64,000 bases of DNA. It comes from Arenicellales bacterium (GTDB taxonomy: Bacteria; Pseudomonadota; Gammaproteobacteria; Arenicellales; JAJDZL01). Shown here piece after piece: positions 53,918-62,367 of this stretch (within the stretch, counting starts at the first letter, position 1; each line of letters opens with the position of its first letter). Position numbers and translations under genes: made by a program. Under the pieces are notes generated by a model, which did not search any database, was not told the DNA's origin, and saw only the letters and a program-made list of their open reading frames with translations. The DNA is taken from contig OY282380.1 of assembly GCA_958295885.1 (NCBI GenBank), forward strand, positions 4,073,109 to 4,137,108, in the 5' to 3' direction.

Positions 53918-54136
53918 ATGCGAATGTTCAACCTCAGAGGAGATATTTTGCAAATTCCGATCAATCGCAATCAATCGCCTGGCCGACCAAGGACGCCGAA
54001 GTCGGTTAAACGATTTATCCAGTTAACTGCGGGAAAGTGTGGAGCATGCTGGCACACCATATATCACCAGCGATACCACCTATTGGATCAGGATGAACGA
54101 GGAGTAAACATTATCTGTCCGACTCCCTGGCTATAA
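53918..54136 (+). CDS. Small Cys-containing ORF, doubtful
   Basis: A 72-codon frame directly after the mutS fragment. Its second half, KCGACWHTIYHQRYHLLDQ and ending IICPTPWL, contains a CGAC pair and Trp/His residues that look less random than the first half. There is no ribosome-binding site. It could be a small gene or the tail of a decayed one; I recognise no family. Confidence 0.25.
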   Translation: MRMFNLRGDILQIPINRNQSPGRPRTPKSVKRFIQLTAGKCGACWHTIYHQRYHLLDQDERGVNIICPTPWL

Positions 54137-54166
54137 GATATGCTATGCAGTCACTGATAGCATATC
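54137..54166. terminator. Perfect inverted repeat at the end of the LarA-like gene
   Basis: GATATGCTAT (54137-54146) and ATAGCATATC (54157-54166) are perfect inverted copies around a ten-base loop. The repeat overlaps the stop codon of the minus-strand LarA-like gene. It is AT-rich and lacks a U tract, so it may be an inefficient terminator, a processing site, or a footprint at the boundary with the decayed DNA to its left. Confidence 0.5.
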
Positions 54167-55408
54167 AAGTTCGCCATGCCCGTCGAAGCTGAATGGTTTT
54201 GGTGTTCCAATCACGTCGATGTCAGAGCGCAGCTTCAACTCATCACTGTATGCTGAAGATACCTCGACTACAGACAACTCTTTGGTATTACGAATTCGCA
54301 TCACTTTGATCTCGTCTTCCTCAATATTCCCGATAGTATTTATTCCTGCTTCAATCGCAGCCCGCGCCGATTCCATGACCATCGGGATACGTGCGTGTTC
54401 AGGCTCGGATCCCGCCAGCGCGTTAACATACAGCGCGTTCATATCGATTTTTTCGTATAGTTTCCTGGTAATAAAATCCGCACTGCCTACGCCATCGGCA
54501 TTGCCGTTGGAAACATCCGTCAGATTGAGCACCACAATTCGCTTTACTCGGGGTGTTTCGGGTTCCGGGCTTACCAATGGCATATTAATGCGCCCCACCA
54601 CCTTGGCATCAAAACCCGAACCGCTGATATCTTTGCCCATTTCATCGATGATCAATACATCGATATCCTCAAAGGGGAGTTTGGGCTCTAGTTTCTTGGC
54701 CAGTTTCAAAAGCTCCATTTCTCCCTCAAGCAACTCCTCGGCCCCGAATGCCGCAATTTTTGCGGTCTGCAGCAATCCATCTTCGACAATCCCCAAGCCA
54801 AACAAAAATTTTCCAGTGTTGAAAATTGTCGTAGCCACGTGCTCGATGATTGCGGGATAGCCTTCAATCATGAACGCTTTGTGATACAGCGTTGCGCCTT
54901 CTTCTTTCCCCATACCGATAGCGAGCATTTTCATCAGCCCGCTTTCGAATACATGGGTGAATTCCGTATGTGATTTGATCCGGTTAGCGATGACAATGTG
55001 ATCTGCTTCATACGCAAATCGATCTATCAGCACTGGAGTGTCGTCACCAAGGTTCCCTATCTTTACCGTATCCAGCGATGACTTGATTGGTACTTCCAGT
55101 TTTTCTTCGGCCAATCCTTGGTGTTCGACGACGCGTTTTTGCCCCGCAGCGGTTGCAGCACCATGACTGCCCATAGCAGGAAACAGAAAGGGTTTCAGAC
55201 CAATCTCCCGAAGTGACTTTACCAGTGTCGTAATAATCAAGCCGTAGTTAGCGATGCCCCGACTGGAACAACCAATGGCAACACTCTGACTAGGTTTCAC
55301 TCGACCCTGTAGTTGCAATACCTCAATTTCGGCACATATTTCCGTTTCGATATCTGGCAATGGGCACGATGTGAGTGCCTGCCGTATTTTTACCATTTTC
55401 AAAGACAT
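54143..55408 (-). CDS. LarA/DUF2088-like (nickel-dependent lactate racemase-related) protein
   Basis: A 421-residue protein of the DUF2088/LarA-related group. The segment VIANRIKSHTEFTHVFESG followed by LMKMLAIGMGKEEGATLYHK is characteristic of this branch, as are VAIGCSSRGIANYGLIITT near the N-terminus and FLFPAMGSHGAATAAGQ. LarA itself racemises lactate with a nickel pincer cofactor, and relatives epimerise other 2-hydroxy or sugar acids. Active-site assignment for this subgroup is unclear. I start at the ATG at 55406-55408; a TTG nine codons upstream is possible. It lies 108 bases downstream of a LysR gene on the same strand and ends at an inverted repeat. Its neighbours suggest it works on a hydroxy-acid intermediate of the adjoining cluster. 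Confidence 0.75.
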   Translation of the reverse strand: MSLKMVKIRQALTSCPLPDIETEICAEIEVLQLQGRVKPSQSVAIGCSSRGIANYGLIITTLVKSLREIGLKPFLFPAMGSHGAATAAGQKRVVEHQGLAEEKLEVPIKSSLDTVKIGNLGDDTPVLIDRFAYEADHIVIANRIKSHTEFTHVFESGLMKMLAIGMGKEEGATLYHKAFMIEGYPAIIEHVATTIFNTGKFLFGLGIVEDGLLQTAKIAAFGAEELLEGEMELLKLAKKLEPKLPFEDIDVLIIDEMGKDISGSGFDAKVVGRINMPLVSPEPETPRVKRIVVLNLTDVSNGNADGVGSADFITRKLYEKIDMNALYVNALAGSEPEHARIPMVMESARAAIEAGINTIGNIEEDEIKVMRIRNTKELSVVEVSSAYSDELKLRSDIDVIGTPKPFSFDGHGELDMLSVTA

Positions 55409-55543
55409 GATCTGAACCGATACTCTGTTACTCAAATTTCATTTGCGGGCTTTTGCATACCTCTGGATTCGAGATACGCGAACAAGTCCCGATTCAAAAT
55501 CCAAAGATTGGTGAATTTATTGGCCAACAGGATTCCTCTGCAG

Positions 55544-56443
55544 TTAGTGCTGAAGCAATTTAAGCAAAATTTCAAGTGCGACAGAGATAAGCTTGGAGCC
55601 TCGAGAGGACACTTTTGTTACCACCTGAAATGTTGAGTGGTAACGAACATCTGGATGAGGCAATTCCCAAAACAGTCCATCATCTACCCAGCTTCTGGCC
55701 CAGTGTCTTGGCAAGTGTCCTAAATACAAACCGGAATTGATCAGCACGGCAGTTGCTTCCATACAATCGGCTTCGGCCTTGACCATGATCGGTTTGAACT
55801 TGCCGGTTGTCAGCGTGCCGCCGTAGTAAGTGCGACGGACGAATGCATGCTGTTGGATTTCCTCTAGCGTTGCAGACTTTTTCTTGAACAAAGGATGACT
55901 CTTGCCACAATACAATCCCTGTTCCTCATTGAAGAGGGTTTCATAAGCTATGCCGGGAACATGACTGGGAAATGTATGGATGCCAATGTGGTATGTGCTG
56001 GCCAAAATTCCCTGCTCCACCTGAAGCGGATTCGCAACGTATAAACTAATCGTAATTTCGTCACATCTGGCGTTCAACTCATTGAAAAATTTGTCCAATA
56101 TAAACTGAGGATTGCTGTAAAGCGCATCGGCGATCGCAATTTTCAATTCCCCGGATAAAGCTCTGCTTTGAGATTGAATGCGTGCTGCGGCAGAATCTAT
56201 CGATCTAAACAACTCCTTGGCGACTTCGTACACAACCTTGCCGTCTTCCGTGAGCCCGAAGCCACTAATTCCCCGGTTACACAATCTCATGCCGAACCGG
56301 GTCTCCAGATCGATCATGTGCCCCGATATGGTTGATTGGCCAACATTCAGTGCCGCTTGCGCTGCTGAAAACCCACCGTTTTCGACCACTGCTATAAAAA
56401 CTTTGAGCAACCTAAGATCGAGATCTCTCACCGTGCTGAACAT
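55544..56443 (-). CDS. LysR family transcriptional regulator
   Basis: A 299-residue LysR-type regulator. The winged helix-turn-helix occupies the first 65 residues: LDLRLLKVFIAVVENGGFS, AAQAALNVGQSTISGHMID and LETRFGMRLCNRG. The effector-binding domain follows (LSGELKIAIADALYSNPQF, ASTYHIGIHTFPSHVPG, EEQGLYCGKSHPLF, SGLYLGHLPRHW). It is transcribed toward the LarA-like gene and divergently from the ureohydrolase-enolase-kinase operon at 56952 onward, the classical position for a regulator of that operon; a T-N11-A operator should lie in the 508-base gap. The effector is unknown. Confidence 0.92.
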   Translation of the reverse strand: MFSTVRDLDLRLLKVFIAVVENGGFSAAQAALNVGQSTISGHMIDLETRFGMRLCNRGISGFGLTEDGKVVYEVAKELFRSIDSAAARIQSQSRALSGELKIAIADALYSNPQFILDKFFNELNARCDEITISLYVANPLQVEQGILASTYHIGIHTFPSHVPGIAYETLFNEEQGLYCGKSHPLFKKKSATLEEIQQHAFVRRTYYGGTLTTGKFKPIMVKAEADCMEATAVLINSGLYLGHLPRHWARSWVDDGLFWELPHPDVRYHSTFQVVTKVSSRGSKLISVALEILLKLLQH

Positions 56444-56951
56444 GCAATTACATCCGCAACGAACAATTGAATTGATTTATACACACTGTAACAGACAACC
56501 AATAGAAAGTAACTTCGGCATTTGCCGATGTTGTTATCAAATATACCGCATTTGCTTTCAATTAGTAACTTGTTAACATACCCCCACAAGTTCGAGTTAA
56601 TAACGTATTGAGCTATTTGTTGGAAGACTCAATTCGTCAAATGTAGGCGTCAAGGGTATACGACGAGAGGATTTTAAATTCGTTTCAAAAAGCTTTCAAG
56701 TGTGGCTTTCGGCGACCAACGAATTGACGGAACCGCATCGAAAAGAGGTAGTCGCGACATTGTCGGGTCATCCAGACGAGGTGGCAAGGCATAAAAGCGC
56801 GGTTTGTTCAAAGTAGAGGTGCCGGTGTTGCTGGCGGCTGACCGAAGATGCACCAGGGCAGGCGCGGCACTGGAAACGGTCGCCACCATCTCAACAGGAA
56901 TTTGCATACATCTCGCCAATCAAGTCATTTGAAAATATCAGGGCTAACCTA
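56444..56951. promoter_or_regulatory. Divergent promoter region between LysR and the ureohydrolase operon
   Basis: This 508-base gap should contain the LysR promoter and the activator site for the operon to the right. The left third is AT-rich. A minus-strand frame of 81 codons (56674-56919) with YALPPRLDDPTMSRLPLFD and ending SPKATLESFLKRI occupies the right part. Its Ala/Ser-rich N-terminus and lack of a ribosome-binding site make it doubtful as a gene; it could be the remnant of one. Confidence 0.4.
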
Positions 56952-57911
56952 ATGATACATACTACGGATACAACATCCATGTCGGACCCCAGGTACATGG
57001 GTCTTCCTACTTTTATGCGGACCCAATTCTCACGGGCACTTGATGAGCTGGACATCGCACTGGTCGGTGTTCCATATGATGGCGGCACGACGAACCGGCC
57101 CGGCGCACGCCACGGGCCTCGAGAGATGCGTGATATGTCGAGCCTGATGCGGGCAATCCACCATGTCACGCACATCAATCCTTACCAATTATGCCGTGTG
57201 GCAGATGTTGGCGATGTACCTTTTCAAAAAGTATTCTTGGTCGAGCATGTACTGGCTGACATTGAGAATTTCTATCGCACTTTGCACGATAAAAACGTTA
57301 TTCCAATATCCGCCGGCGGCGATCATTCGATTACCTTTCCGATTTTTCGCGCCATCGCGCGAAATGAACCTCTCGGAATGATTCACATCGATGCCCACAC
57401 AGACACCTGGGATGAGTTTCAGGGTTCAAAATTCACCCACGGCGCACCTTTCAGACGCGCTGTGGAAGAGGGATTGCTGGATCCAAAGCGCACTGTGCAA
57501 ATTGGCATTCGCGGCGCCCAAAATACCGCAGAAGGCTGGGATTATTCCATCAACTCCGGTATGCGGGTCATATTTATTGAAGAGTTTGATGAAATCGGCG
57601 TCGAAGCTGTCATCGACGAAGCGCGCAAGGTCGTCGGCGATCAGCCAACATACATCAGTTTTGATGTCGATGGGTTAGACCCGGTTTACGCCCCCGGCAC
57701 TGGCACACCCGAGGTAGGTGGTATCACCACCATAGACGCCCAAAGATTGTTGCGCGGCTGTCGTGGCTTGGACCTCCGTGGTGGCGATGTCGTAGAAGTG
57801 GCGCCTCCGTTTGATCCAACCGGAAATACATCTCTGGTGGGTGTCACCATGATGTATGAAATCCTATGCTTGATTGCTGAATCCATCGCCACGGCTCGCA
57901 GTGGCCAATAA
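56952..57911 (+). CDS. Ureohydrolase (agmatinase/guanidino-acid hydrolase family)
   Basis: A 319-residue arginase-superfamily enzyme, which hydrolyses a guanidino compound to an amine and urea at a binuclear manganese centre. All metal motifs are present: SAGGDHSITFP (about residue 125), MIHIDAHTDTWDEF (about 150) and TYISFDVDGLDPVYAPGTG with TPEVGGIT (about 235-255). The N-terminal PRYMGLPTFMRTQFS and GVPYDGGTTNRPGARHGP are the pattern of guanidinobutyrase and guanidinopropionase as well as agmatinase, so the substrate could be any of several guanidino acids. AGGG lies nine bases before the ATG. It is the first gene of an operon with the enolase paralogue 72 bases downstream, and it faces the LysR gene. 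Confidence 0.9.
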   Translation: MIHTTDTTSMSDPRYMGLPTFMRTQFSRALDELDIALVGVPYDGGTTNRPGARHGPREMRDMSSLMRAIHHVTHINPYQLCRVADVGDVPFQKVFLVEHVLADIENFYRTLHDKNVIPISAGGDHSITFPIFRAIARNEPLGMIHIDAHTDTWDEFQGSKFTHGAPFRRAVEEGLLDPKRTVQIGIRGAQNTAEGWDYSINSGMRVIFIEEFDEIGVEAVIDEARKVVGDQPTYISFDVDGLDPVYAPGTGTPEVGGITTIDAQRLLRGCRGLDLRGGDVVEVAPPFDPTGNTSLVGVTMMYEILCLIAESIATARSGQ

Positions 57912-57983
57912 TCTCCAAAGTCTCCCATTAGCCTATACTTCTGATTACGCTACGTCCACACAATTGCACAGGAGCTGCTGACA

Positions 57984-59270
57984 ATGCCGTACATCACACA
58001 CATCAAAGCCCGAGAAATCATTGATTGCCGTGGTTGGCCAACCATACAGGTTGATACCTATGTTGATCGAAAATTGGCAGGTCGTGCGGATGTGCCGCAA
58101 GGACGTTCGACAGGTACCTACGAAGCCCATGTGTTGATCGACGGTGATGAAAAACGCTATCAAGGTCAGGGTATGCTCAAAGCGGTTGCAAACATCAATG
58201 GCCCGATTGCCGAAGCACTGTCGGGACTTGACGTAACCGAACAGCGTAATATTGATCAAACCATGTGTGCCCTTGATGGCACACCAAACAAAGCCAATCT
58301 TGGTGCTAATGCCATCCTCGGTGTGTCGTTGTCTGCTGCGCGCGCCGGTGCATTTTGCTGTAGTGTGCCGTTGTATCGTTACATCAATCCCAATGCACGT
58401 TTTTTGCCTGTACCACTGATGAATATTCTCAATGGCGGCAAACTCACAGCCAATGATTTGGAAATCCAGGAATTTATCATCATGCCAGTGGGCGCAGAGA
58501 ACTATGCCCACGCGCTTCAAATCACCACGGAAATCAACGAAGCATTGCGTCCGATGGTGGTGGAAAAATACGGCATTCTCGCCACCAACACGGGTGACGA
58601 AGGTGGATTTGCAACACCGATGACAGGCATCTGGGAACCGTTTGAGTTTATGCAGCGCGCCTGCGAAAGAGCGGGGTATAAAGTGGGTTTTGGAGAAGAC
58701 ATCGTCTACGGCTTGGACTGCGCCGCCACGCACTTTTACAACAAGGGCAACAATACTTACGAGCTCGGAGCCAAAACATATGACCCGGATGGTTTAATCG
58801 AACTTTATCAGGAAGTCGGCAAACAATACCCGATTGGTTCAATGGAAGATCCGCTTGACGAGGATGACATCGACGGTTTCGTCAAAGTAACACAAGCGAT
58901 GCCCGACACGCAAATCGTCGGGGATGATCTGTTTGTCACTAATGTCGAACGCCTGAAGATGTGTTGCCCGAAAGGCGCCGCAAATGCCATGTTGTTCAAA
59001 GTTAACCAGATTGGCTCGCTTAGCGAAGCACTTGATGCTGCAGAGTTTGCCTTTCGCAATGGCTATGGTGTTCAAGTCTCGGAACGCTCGGGTGAAACCG
59101 AAGACGCGTTGATTGCCGACTTGGTTGTTGCGCTGAATGGCGGTCAAATCAAAACCGGCATGCCAATCCGAGGCGAACGCACATCTAAACACAATCGTTT
59201 GTTGTTAATTGAGGAAGAACTGGGGAATGTCGCCGCGTACGCCGGCCACAACTTCCGTCGTCCCGTTTAA
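57984..59270 (+). CDS. Divergent enolase paralogue
   Basis: A 428-residue enolase-superfamily protein of full enolase length, cytosolic. Conserved are the metal and catalytic residues: Glu163 in IQEFII, Glu in GDEGGFAT, Asp in YGLDCAA, Glu in SMEDPLDEDD, Asp in VGDDLFVTN, Lys in LFKVNQIGS, Arg368-Ser369 in ERSGETED and Lys390 in GQIKTG. Changed are positions that are nearly invariant in true enolases. The first loop reads CRGWPT instead of SRGNPT. The mobile loop is GRSTG with Arg41 in place of Ala. The HA of NGGSHA becomes Leu154 in NGGKLTAND. The His of SHRSGETED is Glu367. It should still abstract an alpha-proton with metals bound, but on a modified 2-phosphoglycerate or with weak enolase activity. 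AGGAG precedes the ATG. It sits between a ureohydrolase and a glycerate-kinase-family gene. Confidence 0.88.
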   Translation: MPYITHIKAREIIDCRGWPTIQVDTYVDRKLAGRADVPQGRSTGTYEAHVLIDGDEKRYQGQGMLKAVANINGPIAEALSGLDVTEQRNIDQTMCALDGTPNKANLGANAILGVSLSAARAGAFCCSVPLYRYINPNARFLPVPLMNILNGGKLTANDLEIQEFIIMPVGAENYAHALQITTEINEALRPMVVEKYGILATNTGDEGGFATPMTGIWEPFEFMQRACERAGYKVGFGEDIVYGLDCAATHFYNKGNNTYELGAKTYDPDGLIELYQEVGKQYPIGSMEDPLDEDDIDGFVKVTQAMPDTQIVGDDLFVTNVERLKMCCPKGAANAMLFKVNQIGSLSEALDAAEFAFRNGYGVQVSERSGETEDALIADLVVALNGGQIKTGMPIRGERTSKHNRLLLIEEELGNVAAYAGHNFRRPV

Positions 59271-59361
59271 GGAGTAACATTCAACACCATTTGCTCCACG
59301 AGTTTACTCGCCACCGGAAACCAGTGCGATTGATGGCAAGTGATTTTTCAACAGCTAATTC

Positions 59362-60723
59362 ATGTCCACGATCACCAATCGAACTGAACTTCTCGATCAC
59401 GGCAACCAACGACGTGCTGACGCACTGGAAATTGCCGAATATGCCTTGGCTGGCGCTGATCCGTATCTTATAGCGAATGAAATCATAACCTTCCAGGACG
59501 ACGTACTCACCGTCCAAGATCAACGCTATACGCTGGATGGTGTGCGTCGGCTGTTTGTACTTGGTGCTGGAAAGGCAAGCTTTCCCATAGCACATGCGCT
59601 GGATGAGATTATTGGACCTCGCATTCACAATGGTTTGGTCGTTTGCAAACAGGGTCAGCAAGGCTCGCTAAACTACATCAGCATGCTGTCTGCCGCGCAT
59701 CCTATTCCCGATGAAAATTCGTTGGCGGCTGCTTGCGCTGGCAGGTCGTTGATTTCTAAAGTCGGCGCAAATGATATCGTTGTGGCGTGTTTTACAGGCG
59801 GGAGTTCTGCGCTATTTGTCGATCCTGTAGAAAGTATATCGCTTGCAGATAAAGCTGAAGCCAATCGTATCCTGTTAACGAGTGGTGCTGATATTCGTGA
59901 AATAAATTCGGTGCGCAAAGCAATCAGCACAGTAAAAGGGGGGCGGTTAATTCAACCTTTGCCGCCAGGCGCAACTGTCATTAATTTGACAGTATCGGAT
60001 GTTACGGGTGACCCACTGGAATTTATCACCGACCTCACCGTGCCCAATACATCGACTGTCGATGATGCACGGCATACGCTCAACAGATATGATTTGTGGA
60101 ACCGCATGCCCGCGAGCATCAGCCAATATCTGCAAGATGGTGCAGCGAAAGAATGCGCCAGTGATTCAGACCTTGCACACATTCGCAGGCAGGATGTGAT
60201 GCTGATTGCTGGCGACGCCGCGTGCACGGCCGCTGCGGAACACGCTAAGGTGCTGGGCTATCATCCACTGATATTGTCGAGCCAGTTCGAAGGAGAAAGC
60301 AAGGAGCTGGCCAAAGCGTTCGCGGCGGTCGCAAAAGAAATTCATGGGTATTCACGACCTCTGCCTGCACCCTGCGCAATCATTGGCGGCGGAGAAACCA
60401 CGGTATTAATCAATCCACATGAAACACACGGACAAGGTGGACCCAATCAGGTTTTTGCGCTGGCATTGGCCGAGGAACTTGCTGATAGCTTGGGCTATGT
60501 CGGGCTGGGTTTGGATACCGATGGCACCGACGGCCCCACCGACGCAGCGGGAGGCATTGTGGATGACACGACTTCACAATTGGCGCGCGAACGTGGTGTC
60601 AACATCAATGGCTCAATTCGGCAACACAATGTCTATGAAGCCTTGGCGCGTTTGGGCGATCTGATTGTAACCGGCAATACCGGCACCAATGTGAACGATT
60701 TCAAACTGCTGCTTGTCGGTTGA
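59362..60723 (+). CDS. Glycerate 2-kinase family protein (DUF4147/MOFRL), second copy
   Basis: A 453-residue member of the same family as the gene at 4481, clearly diverged from it. N-terminal domain: RLFVLGAGKASFPIAHALDE, AAHPIPDENSLAAA, VACFTGGSSALFVDPVE and INSVRKAISTVKGGRL. C-terminal MOFRL domain: CAIIGGGETTVLINP, HGQGGPNQVFALALAEEL, GLDTDGTDGPTDAAGG and LIVTGNTGTNVNDFKLLL. It transfers phosphate to the 2-hydroxyl of glycerate or a related acid. It follows the enolase paralogue by 91 bases, so its product is the likely substrate of that enzyme. No strong ribosome-binding site precedes the ATG. Its 3' end overlaps the convergent deacetylase-like gene by 23 bases. Confidence 0.9.
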   Translation: MSTITNRTELLDHGNQRRADALEIAEYALAGADPYLIANEIITFQDDVLTVQDQRYTLDGVRRLFVLGAGKASFPIAHALDEIIGPRIHNGLVVCKQGQQGSLNYISMLSAAHPIPDENSLAAACAGRSLISKVGANDIVVACFTGGSSALFVDPVESISLADKAEANRILLTSGADIREINSVRKAISTVKGGRLIQPLPPGATVINLTVSDVTGDPLEFITDLTVPNTSTVDDARHTLNRYDLWNRMPASISQYLQDGAAKECASDSDLAHIRRQDVMLIAGDAACTAAAEHAKVLGYHPLILSSQFEGESKELAKAFAAVAKEIHGYSRPLPAPCAIIGGGETTVLINPHETHGQGGPNQVFALALAEELADSLGYVGLGLDTDGTDGPTDAAGGIVDDTTSQLARERGVNINGSIRQHNVYEALARLGDLIVTGNTGTNVNDFKLLLVG

Positions 60724-61606
60724 TTGAGATCGGTTCAGCATAGTACGGCAACTGGTCCACGCGTGGCACATAACGACCCTCATCCATCAGTTTTCTAACA
60801 TGCGCTGCAATGTCTTCCATGCGGGCAAACCAAACATCACCGCGGCGCAACATATATTCTATGAGTTTCTCGACAGCACACCACCGCGCCAAACGGCCGG
60901 TAACAAAGGGATGCCACACCGCAACCCACATACCGCGGTGTTCCCACATTGCATCGAATTCTTCCTGAAACACCTGCATACCTTCTGAAGCCGCCTTAAT
61001 AGGCATGTCAAAATTCAAATCTATCGAGTGCACATACTGCGGCCAGTCATCGAGCCCCCAGTGAGATGGCAATTCAATGAGTTCTCCGGCGTCGCTGCGC
61101 AGCACATAGGGGATGTCATCACCCATCAGCGACGCATCATAGCGGATACCTGCATTCATCAATAATTCTGCTGACCAGCGCGAAAAATTGTACAAGGGAG
61201 CACGCGCCCCTCGAGGGCGCTGACCCGTATGCTCTTCGATGATGCTTAATCGAGCGCTCGAGCCAGTAGGCTTCATCTTTACGACCTAACGAATTAGGGT
61301 CTTCGTGAATATAACCGTGAAAGGCGATTTCATGGCCTGCCTTGTTAACCTCGTCGATCACATCCGGATAACGCGCGATACACCACGCAGGGATAAAAAT
61401 GTTTGTTTGATGTCGAACTTGTCATAAGTTGCAAGAATGCGCCGCATCGCCACTTCGGGCCCATAACGCAGCATGGATAACCCTGAAACACGGGTGTGCG
61501 CATCGCGGGGATACCCGTAATGCATCAAGCTATCGGCGTCCATATCGAAGGTGATGGCTACCGCGCAGCGTGCACCGTTTGGCCAAGGAACTGGATTATT
61601 GATCAT
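60701..61606 (-). pseudogene. NodB-fold polysaccharide deacetylase / cyclic-imide-hydrolase-like gene, two frameshifts
   Basis: Joined frames give a protein of about 300 residues. Start MINNPVPWPNGARCAVAI (ATG at 61604-61606, GGGGA upstream), TFDMDADSL with the first Asp pair, then after frameshift 1 FFIPAWCIARYPDVIDEVN, GHEIAFHGYIHEDP (His motif), and after frameshift 2 EEHTGQRPRGARAPLYNFS, ASLMGDDIPYVLRS, ELPSHWGLDDWPQYVHS and the C-terminal VWHPFVTGRLARW. This is the carbohydrate-esterase-4/NodB family branch that also contains cyclic imide hydrolase and allantoinase PuuE. Frameshift 1 is a missing base in a run of T (minus strand) near 61397-61401; frameshift 2 is one base in an AA pair near 61248. 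Both are single-base homopolymer changes, so either recent decay or sequencing error is possible. Confidence 0.8.
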
Positions 61607-61639
61607 TGACAATCCCCACATTTTGATGGTTAAGCCTAA

Positions 61640-62354
61640 CTAGGCCATTACTGCGCCTCCATTCGGCCCGAGCGTCTGGCCTGTCAAAAAACTTGCCCCC
61701 CGAGACTTAGCAGAAACAACACTGCTGCGGCCACTTCTTCTGGACACCCTACGCGTCGCAGAGGAATCTGTGTTTCTGCCAGAAGGACGTCTTCAGACAA
61801 ATTTTCCACACTCAGCGTCGGTGCATCAATGGGCCCGGGTGCCACCGCGTTTACTAGAATATCGGACACCAACTCACGCGCCCATGAGCGCATTAAGCCA
61901 AGCAGTCCCGCTTTGGACGCGCAGTAGGCGCCGTAACTCGCCCGGCCCAAGTAAGCAAGTTCAGAGGCTATTGTTATGATGCGGACACCGCCCGCTTGCC
62001 GATGCATGACTATGGCGGCTTCCCGGCCCACGATAAATGCGCCGCGAAGATTAACGAGAATAGTTCCGTCAAACTCATCGAGCGTGGTATCAATCAACGC
62101 GTGATCACGTAATATGCCTGCCGAATACACCAGATAATCAATCCGTTGCTCGCGCTGAAAAATCTCTGAAAACGCCTGCTTGACCGCTTGCTCATTACTG
62201 ACATCCGCCAGTAGCAAAGGGAAAGCCTCATCGTCTTCCTGAAACGGCCTGCTGTCAATTCCGACAACATCAACATCACTCTGGACAAGTGTGCACCACA
62301 TGCGTAGCCGATACCACTGGACGCACCGATTACGATGGCAACACGCTTGCTCAA
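61640..62354 (-). pseudogene. Short-chain dehydrogenase/reductase, two frameshifts
   Basis: An SDR gene readable only by joining three frames. The N-terminus SKRVAIVIGASSGIGYACGA (Rossmann GxxxGxG) runs to about 62300. A one-base loss near 62282 shifts it to VQSDVDVVGIDSRPF, LLADVSNEQAVKQAF, YLVYSAGILRDHALID, the catalytic IASELAYLGRASYGAYCAS(K) Ser-Tyr-Lys set, and NAVAPGPIDAPTLSVE. A second loss in a run of six G near 61699-61704 cuts off the true end, which would read GASFLTGQTLGPNGGAVMA and stop at 61640. Everything needed for a functional SDR is otherwise intact. It lies between the deacetylase-like gene and another SDR, all on one strand. Confidence 0.82.
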
Positions 62355-62367
62355 ATGATCAGTTCCC

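Noticed and set aside
57945..58733. Minus-strand frame of 262 codons inside the enolase gene
   Set aside because: It is antisense to well-conserved enolase codons, rich in His, Arg and Cys, shows no domain and has no ribosome-binding site; a shadow frame.
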